Origin: CAVPLM01 sp963713545
GTDB lineage: Bacteria > Actinomycetota > Thermoleophilia > RBG-16-64-13
Length of the DNA: 64,000 nt
Assembly: GCA_963713545.1 (NCBI GenBank)
Contig: CAVQME010000001.1
Coordinates: 372,001 to 436,000, forward strand
Reading direction: 5' to 3'
Positions within the stretch are counted from its first letter, which is position 1. Every line of letters starts with the position of its first letter. The notes under the pieces were generated by a model. It ran no database searches. It had not been told where the DNA came from and saw only the letters and a list, made by a program, of their open reading frames with translations. Positions 56,066 through 63,642 of this stretch are shown in pieces. A program made the translations under genes and the position numbers.

Positions 56066-56920
56066 TCAGTCGTAGTACTCCGGTATGTGCTTGAGTGTCT
56101 TGAACTGCTCCCCGTCGTGGCCGCAGAAGATCTGACCCCCCTGCTTCGCGACTAGATCCCGCACTCGCTTGAGACTGGCCAACTCCCCGGCCGCCGACCA
56201 AGTGAAGGCGTGCGGGATTCCCGGACCATGCCCGCGCACGGGGACGCCGTAGTACATGTCTTGGATCTCACAAGCGGAGAGAACCACCATTCCCGTGTTC
56301 GGCAACCGGACAAGCATTGCCTGAAACCCGGGTGTATGACCGGGAAGAGACAGAATCTGAACATCCCTGCCCACGAGGTCGTAGTCGCCGCTGATGAGCT
56401 TCCACTTGAGCCCAGGCGGCTCGAACAGTTTCCGTACGTACATCCAGCTGTGAAACTGCTCAAGAGCCGGTTCTTCGTCCGGTCTTCGCGGGGTGCCGAT
56501 GCGGTTCGCGTACTCGAACTCCTTCTCCTGAACGATTATCTCGGCCTTCTTACCCGCGAAGGCGGGCAGCCAGCCCACATGCTCCGACATGAGATGAGAT
56601 AGAACTACGTAGTCGACATCCTCCACGCTCACGCCGATCTGCTTCAACTGGGCCACCGGGTTCTCATCCGGCTCCTGGTGGCTCCACATCCCTCCGGGTC
56701 CCTGACGATGCGGGAACCCCTTGAACTTGCTGAAGTCATCGTTGTCGTACCCGAGTTCGAAAACAATCTTGGCCTCGGGATGCTCGATGTAGAACTGAAG
56801 ACTGCGAAGAATGCGAGTCTCGGGCTCGTAGTCCTTGTCATTGTCCTCCGCCGTGCCAAAGTGCCAGAAGAAGCCCTTTTCCACGAACAACTGGCCGCCG
56901 TTTAAGACATATAGCTTCAC
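56066..56920 (-). CDS. MBL-fold protein, acyl-homoserine-lactonase-like, with altered metal motif (copy 2), 284 aa
   Basis: Paralogue of 50161-51015 with the same length and the same substitutions: SHLMSEHVG in place of HxHxDH and LSACEIQ in place of the Asp segment. LSLPGHTPGF, FTWSAAGELASL and FCGHDGEQF are conserved between the two. The start GTG 56920 follows AAGGAGG. That both copies keep the same altered residues argues for a functional, distinct active site rather than decay. Confidence 0.85.
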   Translation of the reverse strand: MKLYVLNGGQLFVEKGFFWHFGTAEDNDKDYEPETRILRSLQFYIEHPEAKIVFELGYDNDDFSKFKGFPHRQGPGGMWSHQEPDENPVAQLKQIGVSVEDVDYVVLSHLMSEHVGWLPAFAGKKAEIIVQEKEFEYANRIGTPRRPDEEPALEQFHSWMYVRKLFEPPGLKWKLISGDYDLVGRDVQILSLPGHTPGFQAMLVRLPNTGMVVLSACEIQDMYYGVPVRGHGPGIPHAFTWSAAGELASLKRVRDLVAKQGGQIFCGHDGEQFKTLKHIPEYYD

Positions 56921-57490
56921 CTAATCTACCTCCTTGCCTCTGGCGACCCCTATTGGGAGGGCACAACTCGGGCGCCGCTGCTTTCTTCAGAAGCGCCAAG
57001 CCATAAGGCTATCTGCCGTCACGCGCGCTTCCAGCCATGAAGTGACGGAAGAAGCCCTGCTCCCAGAATATCCGGCTGGTCTCAGAGTCGCAACCCCGGG
57101 GGTGACCAGGTATTTCTGCGCGACCTCGAGCACCGTGGCGTGACACCAGGGACAGGGGACCTCGGCTCTCTGCTGAAGCGGCATAGAGCAGAGCCGATTC
57201 ACACCTCACACTTGGCCACAGCCCTGAACCGATCTGCTTTCAGGGCCGACGTCACTCTTGCGCCTCGTCCCGCAGCCGGATACCGGGTCGCAAGGAGGGC
57301 CGCGCCCTGTCACCGGGCCTTCCCTCCTTCGGCGCAGCCGGCCGCTTGATGCCGTCACCTTTGCCGAGCTACGGACCCCGCTGATACTGTGTGCACATGC
57401 ATAGTTCTGGTCGGATCACACGAAGAAACCGGTTGCACACACTATGGGAAGCCAGACACACTTCGTGCCATCTATGGAGGGAGGAGCAAA
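56921..57490. other. Long gap with a short Cys-containing open frame and a hairpin
   Basis: Between the MBL-fold gene (-) and the SDR gene (+). It contains the small frame 56987-57202 and an imperfect hairpin whose outer arms are AAGGAGGG (57292-57299) and CCCTCCTT (57322-57329). Nothing else is recognised; the SDR promoter should be near 57380-57470, where the DNA is AT-richer. Confidence 0.5.
56987..57202 (-). CDS. Small hypothetical protein with CxxC motif, 71 aa
   Basis: VPCPWCHATVLEVAQKYLVT contains a CPWC zinc-ribbon-like pair; the rest is not recognised. It has no clear Shine-Dalgarno and another frame over the same DNA ends FWEQGFFRHFMAG, so a frame error or a gene remnant is possible. 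It might be a small third subunit of a Hyu/acetone-carboxylase-like system, but this is a guess. Confidence 0.3.
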   Translation of the reverse strand: MNRLCSMPLQQRAEVPCPWCHATVLEVAQKYLVTPGVATLRPAGYSGSRASSVTSWLEARVTADSLMAWRF

Positions 57491-58300
57491 ATGAAACCGG
57501 AATGCGAATCGTCCCAACGTCTTCAGGACCGCGTGGCGCTGATCACTGGTGCAGGCGGCACCAACAGCATCGGCCGTGCGATAGCCATGAGATTTGCCCA
57601 AGAAGGGGCGCGGATGGGGGTGCTAACTCGGCATGCATCGAGCGCTATGCAAGTGGTCAAGGACATCGAAGCAGCTGGAGGATTCGCGATTCCACTCACT
57701 TGCGACGTGACCGACTTGGATCAATGTCGAGCATCGGCCAAGCAACTTGCAAACGTCCACGGCGGGAAGATCGATATTCTTGTAAACAACGCAGCTGCTG
57801 CTCGCGTTGTTCCGTCTCGGACAGGTCTTCGGCTCTTCGACGACTACACTGTTGACGAATGGGATAGCGCCCAGGACGTGAACCTGAAAGGCATGTGGTT
57901 TTCGGCCCAGGCCGTGTTCCCGTACATGAAACCACAAGGTTACGGCAAGATCATAAATATGACTTCGTCGGCCTTTTTTGAAGGTCTGCGCGGATTCATC
58001 CCCTACGTGGCTAGCAAGGGAGGAATCATAGGATTCACACGCGCGTTGGCACGAGAACTCGGCCAGTATGGTATCCGAGTGAACGCTCTGGCACCGGGGT
58101 TCACTCTCACGGACTCGAACGCGGGGAAAGGTCCTGACTACCTGCAGCACTGCGAACATACGCGCGAAAAACAATGTCTCAGTGAGAGAAACGAAATCCC
58201 CGAGGATCTGGCTGGTCCGGCGTTCTTCCTCGCCTCTCCCGATAGCGATTTCATGAGCGGCCAAACACTACTTGTCGACGGCGGCCTGATCATGCATTGA
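57491..58300 (+). CDS. Short-chain dehydrogenase/reductase (SDR), 269 aa
   Basis: Classical SDR: cofactor motif ITGAGGTNSIGRA, CDVTD, VNNAAAAR, catalytic Ser in MTSSAFF, YVASKGG (Tyr-x3-Lys) and a C-terminal SGQTLLVDGG. The spaced GAGGTNSIG loop resembles enoyl-ACP-reductase-like or glucose-dehydrogenase-like SDRs. The start ATG 57491 follows GGGAGGAG; an upstream start at 57389 lacks one. GC is lower than in the neighbouring enoate reductase. It may reduce a cyclic ketone, as phloroglucinol reductase does, but the substrate cannot be assigned. Confidence 0.88.
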   Translation: MKPECESSQRLQDRVALITGAGGTNSIGRAIAMRFAQEGARMGVLTRHASSAMQVVKDIEAAGGFAIPLTCDVTDLDQCRASAKQLANVHGGKIDILVNNAAAARVVPSRTGLRLFDDYTVDEWDSAQDVNLKGMWFSAQAVFPYMKPQGYGKIINMTSSAFFEGLRGFIPYVASKGGIIGFTRALARELGQYGIRVNALAPGFTLTDSNAGKGPDYLQHCEHTREKQCLSERNEIPEDLAGPAFFLASPDSDFMSGQTLLVDGGLIMH

Positions 58301-58371
58301 TCCCCGAAGGGTACTGGGCAGCTGGCATGGAAGACCCTCTTGGGGTTGTCCCCCGTGACGCGCGTGATCGA

Positions 58372-60492
58372 TCAGACGGCGCAGCCCGCCTCTATCCCCT
58401 CCCGGACTGCCTCCGCCATCAGGCCCGGTTCCCGGGCGCTTCCAGCTACGTGTACTTCCGCGACCACCTTCGAAAGCTCTTCCACGATTGCCACGTTGGC
58501 CGCCCAATCCTGCGTGTTGATGACGTTCTTACCCGGAAGCACGAACGACCGCTTGTCCGGCTGCTGAACCTTGAGGCCATCCTCGATCACTGCCTGGTAC
58601 TTTGCGTCCGGCCATAGGCTCACGTACTTCTCTTTGAACCACGGCCACAGGTTGGCCAAGTCGTCCCGGCCCATCTCGCCCCCCAACTCCGAGGCGGGGC
58701 CGTTGTGGGCGACGATGACCTTGCGGTGCCGCTTGACTAGGAATTCTCCGAGCTCGCACCCATGGAGCGTACCGCCCATGATCACCACCCGTCTGCCTAC
58801 CGGCATCCACAGATGGGTGAGCTTCTGCAACTGCTCGGGGGTGAAGATCCTGAGCCAGAAGTTGAGCATGCTGTAGAGTTTCTCGGTCCGGATGACGCTC
58901 TTGCGCCCGTACCCGGGCAGCGCCACCTCGGGGTGGACGGCGCCGGCCGCCACGATGATGGCATCAGGCTTCTCTTGGCGCACCACGTCGGCGGTGACGG
59001 CGGTGCCTTTGTGGATGGTCACCCCCGCCTTCTTCAGCTCTCGCACCTCGTACTTCACGAAGTCCTGGAGTTCGGGCGTCTCGCAGTCCTTGACGATGGC
59101 CGACAGAGGCACCAGCCCGCCCAGCCGTGAGTCCTTCTCGTATAGCGCGACTTGGTGGCCGCGCTCGGCCGCCACCCGGGCCGCTTCCATGCCGGAGGGG
59201 CCGCCACCCACGACGAGTACCTTCTTCTTGCGCTCGGCCGGCGTCGCCTGATATTCGGGCATGATCTCGCGGCCCAGCGTGCCATTCACGCGGCACTCCA
59301 GCTTCTTGTTGCGGTTGCGCGTCTCAAAGCAATGCAGACAGCCAAGGCAGGGCCGGACATCTTCCAGGCGCCCCTCCCGGATCTTGTTGGGGTATTCGGG
59401 GTCGGCCAGGAGGAAGCGGGTCATGCCCACGAAGTCGAGCTTGCCTTCGCGCAGGTACTTCTCGCCCCACTCGGCGTCGATGCGGCTGGCAGTCCAAACC
59501 GGCACCTTGACGCCCGCCCGCTTGATCGCCGCCGCCAAAGGCACGGCCGCCCCGTCTCCCCGTCTGCTCCAGTCGAAATCTTTGGGCAGGTCGTAGTGCG
59601 GCTCCGGGTACATCAGGCGGTCGGGCTGCAGCAGCCCGCCTCGGTGTCCGTAGCGCTCCCCGCGCACATTGAGGCCGTCGGCCACCTCGCAGATGAGCTT
59701 GGCCATCTGCACGCCCTCTTCGAGGGTCGTCCCCAACGGGTGGTTGTACTCGACGGCGTTGATCAGCGCGTGGACGGCGAAGTTGGGACCGCAGCGCCTC
59801 TTGGACTCCACGATGATGTTCCGGATGAAGCGAGTGCGGTTCTCGTAGTTCTGCGGCCCGTACTCGTCCTCGCGCTTGTTCCAGATGCGCGACAGGAAGG
59901 TGTTGCCCTGGTGGGCCGTGGCGTGGTTTATCTCGCACGCGTCGAAGCCGGCCCTGTGGGCCCGCTCGGCGGCGGAGGCCCACAGGTCGATCTGGTCTTC
60001 CAGTTCCTGTTTGGTCAGGGCCCGGCTGGGCAGAAAGTCCGGACCCGGGAGCTCGTCCTCCGTCATCGCCGAGGCGCACTTGATATCGCGGACGTTCATG
60101 TCCCGGGGAAGCAGGCCCGTGGGGTTCCACGCCCCGGAGTGCTGGAACTGGAGGGACACCGGGCAGTCCAGCTTGTGCACCCTGTCGGTGAGCCGCTGGA
60201 AGCCGGGGATCAGGCGGTCGTCGTCCATGTGCAACTGCACGCCCTCGTAGCTGCCGTCCGGCTGGTAGTGGATATGGTGGATACCCAGCGGGTACTCCAC
60301 CCCGCAGGACTCCACCACCAAGAAGCCCACGCCTCCTCGCGCCAGCCGCTCGTAATAGGCGATCATGCGCTCGCCGACGGTCTGGTCGGAGTCCACGTAG
60401 GAGGTGCCGTTGGCCGTCTTGATGATACGGTTGCGTGTTTTCACCGGTCCGATCATCCCGGGCTCCATGAGCTTCTCGAAACGCTGACTCAT
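58372..60492 (-). CDS. Enoate reductase / 2,4-dienoyl-CoA reductase-like FMN-FAD-[4Fe-4S] oxidoreductase (copy 2), 706 aa
   Basis: Same three-part architecture as 6117-8192. FMN barrel: MIGPVKTRNRIIKTANGTSY, CEINHATAHQGNTFLSRIWN. Fe-S Cys: CLGCLHC, with a later Cys in KKLECRVN. FAD/NAD domain: VLVVGGGPSGMEAARVAAER and VVIMGGTLHGCELGEFLVKR. The start ATG 60492 follows GAGGAG. It is convergent with the SDR gene. The two enoate-reductase-like enzymes in the window differ enough to serve different substrates. Confidence 0.86.
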   Translation of the reverse strand: MSQRFEKLMEPGMIGPVKTRNRIIKTANGTSYVDSDQTVGERMIAYYERLARGGVGFLVVESCGVEYPLGIHHIHYQPDGSYEGVQLHMDDDRLIPGFQRLTDRVHKLDCPVSLQFQHSGAWNPTGLLPRDMNVRDIKCASAMTEDELPGPDFLPSRALTKQELEDQIDLWASAAERAHRAGFDACEINHATAHQGNTFLSRIWNKREDEYGPQNYENRTRFIRNIIVESKRRCGPNFAVHALINAVEYNHPLGTTLEEGVQMAKLICEVADGLNVRGERYGHRGGLLQPDRLMYPEPHYDLPKDFDWSRRGDGAAVPLAAAIKRAGVKVPVWTASRIDAEWGEKYLREGKLDFVGMTRFLLADPEYPNKIREGRLEDVRPCLGCLHCFETRNRNKKLECRVNGTLGREIMPEYQATPAERKKKVLVVGGGPSGMEAARVAAERGHQVALYEKDSRLGGLVPLSAIVKDCETPELQDFVKYEVRELKKAGVTIHKGTAVTADVVRQEKPDAIIVAAGAVHPEVALPGYGRKSVIRTEKLYSMLNFWLRIFTPEQLQKLTHLWMPVGRRVVIMGGTLHGCELGEFLVKRHRKVIVAHNGPASELGGEMGRDDLANLWPWFKEKYVSLWPDAKYQAVIEDGLKVQQPDKRSFVLPGKNVINTQDWAANVAIVEELSKVVAEVHVAGSAREPGLMAEAVREGIEAGCAV

Positions 60493-60521
60493 GCTGCTAC
60501 TCCTCTTCGCGGATATCCTGC

Positions 60522-60614
60522 TCAACCAAATACTTCGTCGATGGTGCGGGCTGCCGCCCCCATGGCCGTGGCCAAGCGGGAGAGGCCCTGCCGCTCATCG
60601 GATCGAGCGCCCAT
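60522..60614 (-). CDS. Small ORF, 30 aa, with strong ribosome-binding site
   Basis: ATG 60614 is preceded by AGGAGGT at good spacing. The product MGARSDERQGLSRLATAMGA is followed by ten more residues and ends in EVFG. The stop lies 30 nt before the enoate-reductase ATG. It may be a leader peptide, or the remnant of a larger gene end. It has no homologue that I recognise. Confidence 0.35.
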   Translation of the reverse strand: MGARSDERQGLSRLATAMGAAARTIDEVFG

Positions 60615-60705
60615 TCTTGGACCTCCTGCACGCCGCCATTCCCCGAGCGGATAGGCTCCGAGACGCTCAGGTCTCTGTGGCCGCTAGACAAAGATGCCAG
60701 CCACC

Positions 60706-61104
60706 CTATTTCAGCTCCAACGAGTCGGCAGTGAATTCCTGAAACTCGATTGCGTTGCCATCCGGATCGTCAATCCAGAACTGCCAGGAATGGTCATCTT
60801 CCATCTTCTCGGGGTAACCTCTTGGAGAGATCCCTCTCTTCATCAACTCTGCGTGTAGACCATGGATATCGTCTGTCTGAAAGCACATATGGAAGTAGCC
60901 ATATCCAGCCGGCTCGCTCTTGGTGCCGCCAGGGAAGAGTTCCACGAACTGCCGGGGGGCGACTTTGAGCCAGACCATCATCAGGCTGCCATCGTCCCAA
61001 TAGAGCCTGAACGCCTCTTGTATGTCGGGAATCCGAAGATAGAACTCGAGCGACTTCTCTAGGTCGGTCACCCGGACGCCCACATGGGTTATTCCCACAA
61101 CCAC
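60706..61104 (-). CDS. Glyoxalase/VOC-family protein, 132 aa
   Basis: Vicinal-oxygen-chelate fold with two beta-alpha-beta3 halves: GITHVGVRVTDLEKSLEFY (His), FVELFPGG (Glu), YFHMCFQTDDIHGL (His) and AIEFQEF (Glu), giving the usual metal ligand set. Similar to methylmalonyl-CoA-epimerase/lactoylglutathione-lyase proteins. The start GTG 61104 is chosen because GGAGG lies 7 nt upstream; the open frame extends to 61128. Reaction unknown. Confidence 0.8.
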   Translation of the reverse strand: MVVGITHVGVRVTDLEKSLEFYLRIPDIQEAFRLYWDDGSLMMVWLKVAPRQFVELFPGGTKSEPAGYGYFHMCFQTDDIHGLHAELMKRGISPRGYPEKMEDDHSWQFWIDDPDGNAIEFQEFTADSLELK

Positions 61105-61204
61105 GGCTCTTCCTCCCAACCTTTGCACTTATCACGAACATGAACCACTTGGCCGGTCGCACTACGACGGGCCGACGGGCCGATATTACGGTTTCTGAAA
61201 AACG

Positions 61205-61927
61205 TCAAACCGCAGCCTTGGGCACGAAGGCGAGCGGCCGAAGCGGGGATCCAGACCCGCCCTTGATCTTGAGAGGCGTCGCGATGAAGATGCTGAAGGG
61301 CGGCAGTTGATAGAGATTGGCCACGTTCTCGATGAGAGGTATTCGATTACCGAGAAGAATGTTGTGGCAGGGCAGCTCGGGGTTGCCGTACGCATCTAAC
61401 GCGGTGACGTCAATCCCGACCGCCTTGACACGACGTTGGACCAGGGCCTCGGCAACTTCACGACTCGGACCCGGCCAATCGTGGAGAAACGGTCCGAATT
61501 CGGGGTTCAACTTCCACTTACGGTCCCAACCTGTGCGAAACAGAACGATGTCGCCTTCCTCGATGGGGCCCTGCTGCTGCTCGAATTCCTTCAGTACCGA
61601 CAGGCCGAATGTCGTCTTGGGGGGCGTATCGCTCACATCTATCATCACCCCCCGGCCAATCAGGCATGTGGCAGGAAGCTCATCTACCCAGACGTGAGCA
61701 GGATGACCCGGCCGCATGAAATGAGCCGGCGTGTCCATATGAGTCCCCGTATGTTCGTTCATCAAGATCTCATACGAGGCGGCTGTATCACCGTGCCAGT
61801 AGGACTCGAACAGACTATGGGAATATGGCGTTGGTCTGGGGAAGGTGGGAATGCCTTCCTCCAAAGTATGTGAAAGATCGATTACCTCAAAGTTGCTCAA
61901 CAGTTCGTTGATTATCCTGACATCCAT
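61205..61927 (-). CDS. Cyclase-family (kynurenine formamidase-like) metal hydrolase, 240 aa
   Basis: Signature EHTGTHMDTPAHF (HxGTHxDxPxHF) binds two metals and defines the cyclase/formamidase family (PF04199). FEVIDLSHTLEEGIPTFP at the N-terminus and VKAVGIDVTALDAYGN are also typical. These enzymes hydrolyse N-formyl or ring amide/lactone bonds and occur in isatin, kynurenine and other aromatic pathways. Start ATG 61927 after AAGGAGG. The frame is intact. Confidence 0.87.
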   Translation of the reverse strand: MDVRIINELLSNFEVIDLSHTLEEGIPTFPRPTPYSHSLFESYWHGDTAASYEILMNEHTGTHMDTPAHFMRPGHPAHVWVDELPATCLIGRGVMIDVSDTPPKTTFGLSVLKEFEQQQGPIEEGDIVLFRTGWDRKWKLNPEFGPFLHDWPGPSREVAEALVQRRVKAVGIDVTALDAYGNPELPCHNILLGNRIPLIENVANLYQLPPFSIFIATPLKIKGGSGSPLRPLAFVPKAAV

Positions 61928-62099
61928 CGCTTATGCCTCCTTCGGGGGCTCAGACCGAACGACCTACAACTGCACCTTCAGGATTGCGCCTACTAACAGC
62001 CGAGTTCCCGGCAGCTGTGGTCGCCAAAATGCCTGAACTTCAGTGGAGCAACCATGCCAACCCAAGGAGAGCAGATTCTGCGGCCTCCTTTGGTGCGAA

Positions 62100-62135
62100 T
62101 GCCCCGGGCTAGGCTTCGCTGCCTGGCCCGGGGCA
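62100..62135 (-). terminator. Hairpin downstream of the third solute-binding gene
   Basis: A 10-bp stem (62100-62109 with 62126-62135) that can extend inward with AGGC/GCCT. It is 19 nt after the stop of the 62155-63642 gene on the - strand. There is no U tract; candidate terminator or 3' stabiliser. Confidence 0.5.
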
Positions 62136-62154
62136 CTGTCGTACCTTACAAACG

Positions 62155-63642
62155 TCAGACTGTTATTGGCAGTATCTCTGCGTCCACGAGCGCTTCGGGT
62201 AGGAGGCTGTTTTCTATGGTGCGAATCTCGAAGGGGTACTTCCCCGTGCCTGTTTGCCACTGGCCCTCCTGAACCGGAGTCTTGTAGACAGTCGGCAGTG
62301 GGTGACCGGGACCCGGCTTGATCTGCTCTATGGAAGCTGGCATTGGCTCCGTGAAGTCGATAGGGCCCACGATACCCTCGAACTTCAGCTTGGAGGCGGC
62401 AGCATGGCATGATTCAGTGCTTGTGGGGTCTTCTGCGCTCCTCAGTGTCCACAGCGCCGCCTCGAAGATGACACTGTGCATGAGGGCGCCGCTCCATTGC
62501 TTTCCAGTTCTTCTTGTGAACTCGTCAGCCCATTGCTGGTTGCTCTCCCCTGTCAGGTAGGACTTGTACGGCCACCGCGGCGACCACAACAGGTTCGAAC
62601 ATATGTTGGTGCCAATGGGGCCAATCGCTTCCATATCCTCAGGGAACAGGAGCGGCTTATTGACTGTGCAAATCTTCGGAACGAAGGATTGCTGAATCGA
62701 CTGCTTCCAGAAATTGACAAGGTCCGGCGGGGGACAGTTCCCAAAGACTATTTCGCAGCCGGTCTTCTTGAAGGTAGTAATCAGGCTAGTGAAGTCTTCG
62801 GTGCCAGGCGGGTATAGCCCGGGGTCGACGACCGTGAGCCCTGCCTGCTTCATGGCCGCTGTCATTCCGGTCACTCCATCCTGGAACGCCTTACCATCCG
62901 CGTCGTTGGCCCACATAGTCCCGATGATCTTGTTAGTTGGTAGCAGATTCCAGGTTACCTGATTGCACGCGCCCAGGTCCTCAATGCCGAAGAACAAGCA
63001 ACGCGCGTAGTTCCAGCCGCCTTCCGGCCCATTGAAGTAGTAAGGCTGCCAGGGGCAGTCCGTCCCAAAACAGGGAACCTTGCCTACCTCGGATTGAACG
63101 GAAACGGGGATAACACTGTCCGGAGTACTAGCGACCACCATCACCGACGGCTTGCTATTGTTTATTATGTCCCCGGCTACTTGCGACGCTCGGTTGGAGT
63201 CGGACTGGCTGTCTTGGACGATCACAGTGATCGCGTGCTTCTTCTTATCTCCCAGCACGAGACCATCGCCGACATATTCCCTGAAGCGGTCAACAGCGTA
63301 TTCGTCGTTCAGCCCAAAGCTGGCGAGCGGCCCCGTAGCGGGAGAGACGAAACCGATGGTGATTTCCGCTCCAACTTCCTCGCTGGCCGAGACCGATGTT
63401 GAGGTGCTGGCCGCGGACGACGTCGAGGTGCTTCCTGCGGTGGTGGTCGTGGATTCCGCTGCGGTGGTGGTGGTTTCCTCTTCGCCGCAGGCGGCCAGCA
63501 GCCCGCCCAAGCCTGCGCCGAGAGCGATCGTGGCACCGGACAGGCCCGCGATCCGAAGGAACTCGCGACGGCTGACCGTCGAAGTTCGCGGCTCGAAGGA
63601 ATCGGGCCGGCCCGATTTCGAATACTCCTCATCCTGAGTCAT
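62155..63642 (-). CDS. ABC transporter solute-binding lipoprotein (Peripla_BP_6), copy 3, 495 aa
   Basis: Tat motif SRREFLRIAG (R25-R26), lipobox LAAC (Cys52), Thr/Ser linker about 57-84, then the same fold as copy 2 (ITIGFVSPATGPLASFGLND, PDLVNFWKQSIQQSFVPKIC). Copies 2 and 3 share blocks such as SDSNRA and IVGPIDFTEP and are closer to each other than to copy 1. No permease or ATPase is adjacent within the window. Start ATG 63642 after GGGGGAGG. Confidence 0.88.
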   Translation of the reverse strand: MTQDEEYSKSGRPDSFEPRTSTVSRREFLRIAGLSGATIALGAGLGGLLAACGEEETTTTAAESTTTTAGSTSTSSAASTSTSVSASEEVGAEITIGFVSPATGPLASFGLNDEYAVDRFREYVGDGLVLGDKKKHAITVIVQDSQSDSNRASQVAGDIINNSKPSVMVVASTPDSVIPVSVQSEVGKVPCFGTDCPWQPYYFNGPEGGWNYARCLFFGIEDLGACNQVTWNLLPTNKIIGTMWANDADGKAFQDGVTGMTAAMKQAGLTVVDPGLYPPGTEDFTSLITTFKKTGCEIVFGNCPPPDLVNFWKQSIQQSFVPKICTVNKPLLFPEDMEAIGPIGTNICSNLLWSPRWPYKSYLTGESNQQWADEFTRRTGKQWSGALMHSVIFEAALWTLRSAEDPTSTESCHAAASKLKFEGIVGPIDFTEPMPASIEQIKPGPGHPLPTVYKTPVQEGQWQTGTGKYPFEIRTIENSLLPEALVDAEILPITV

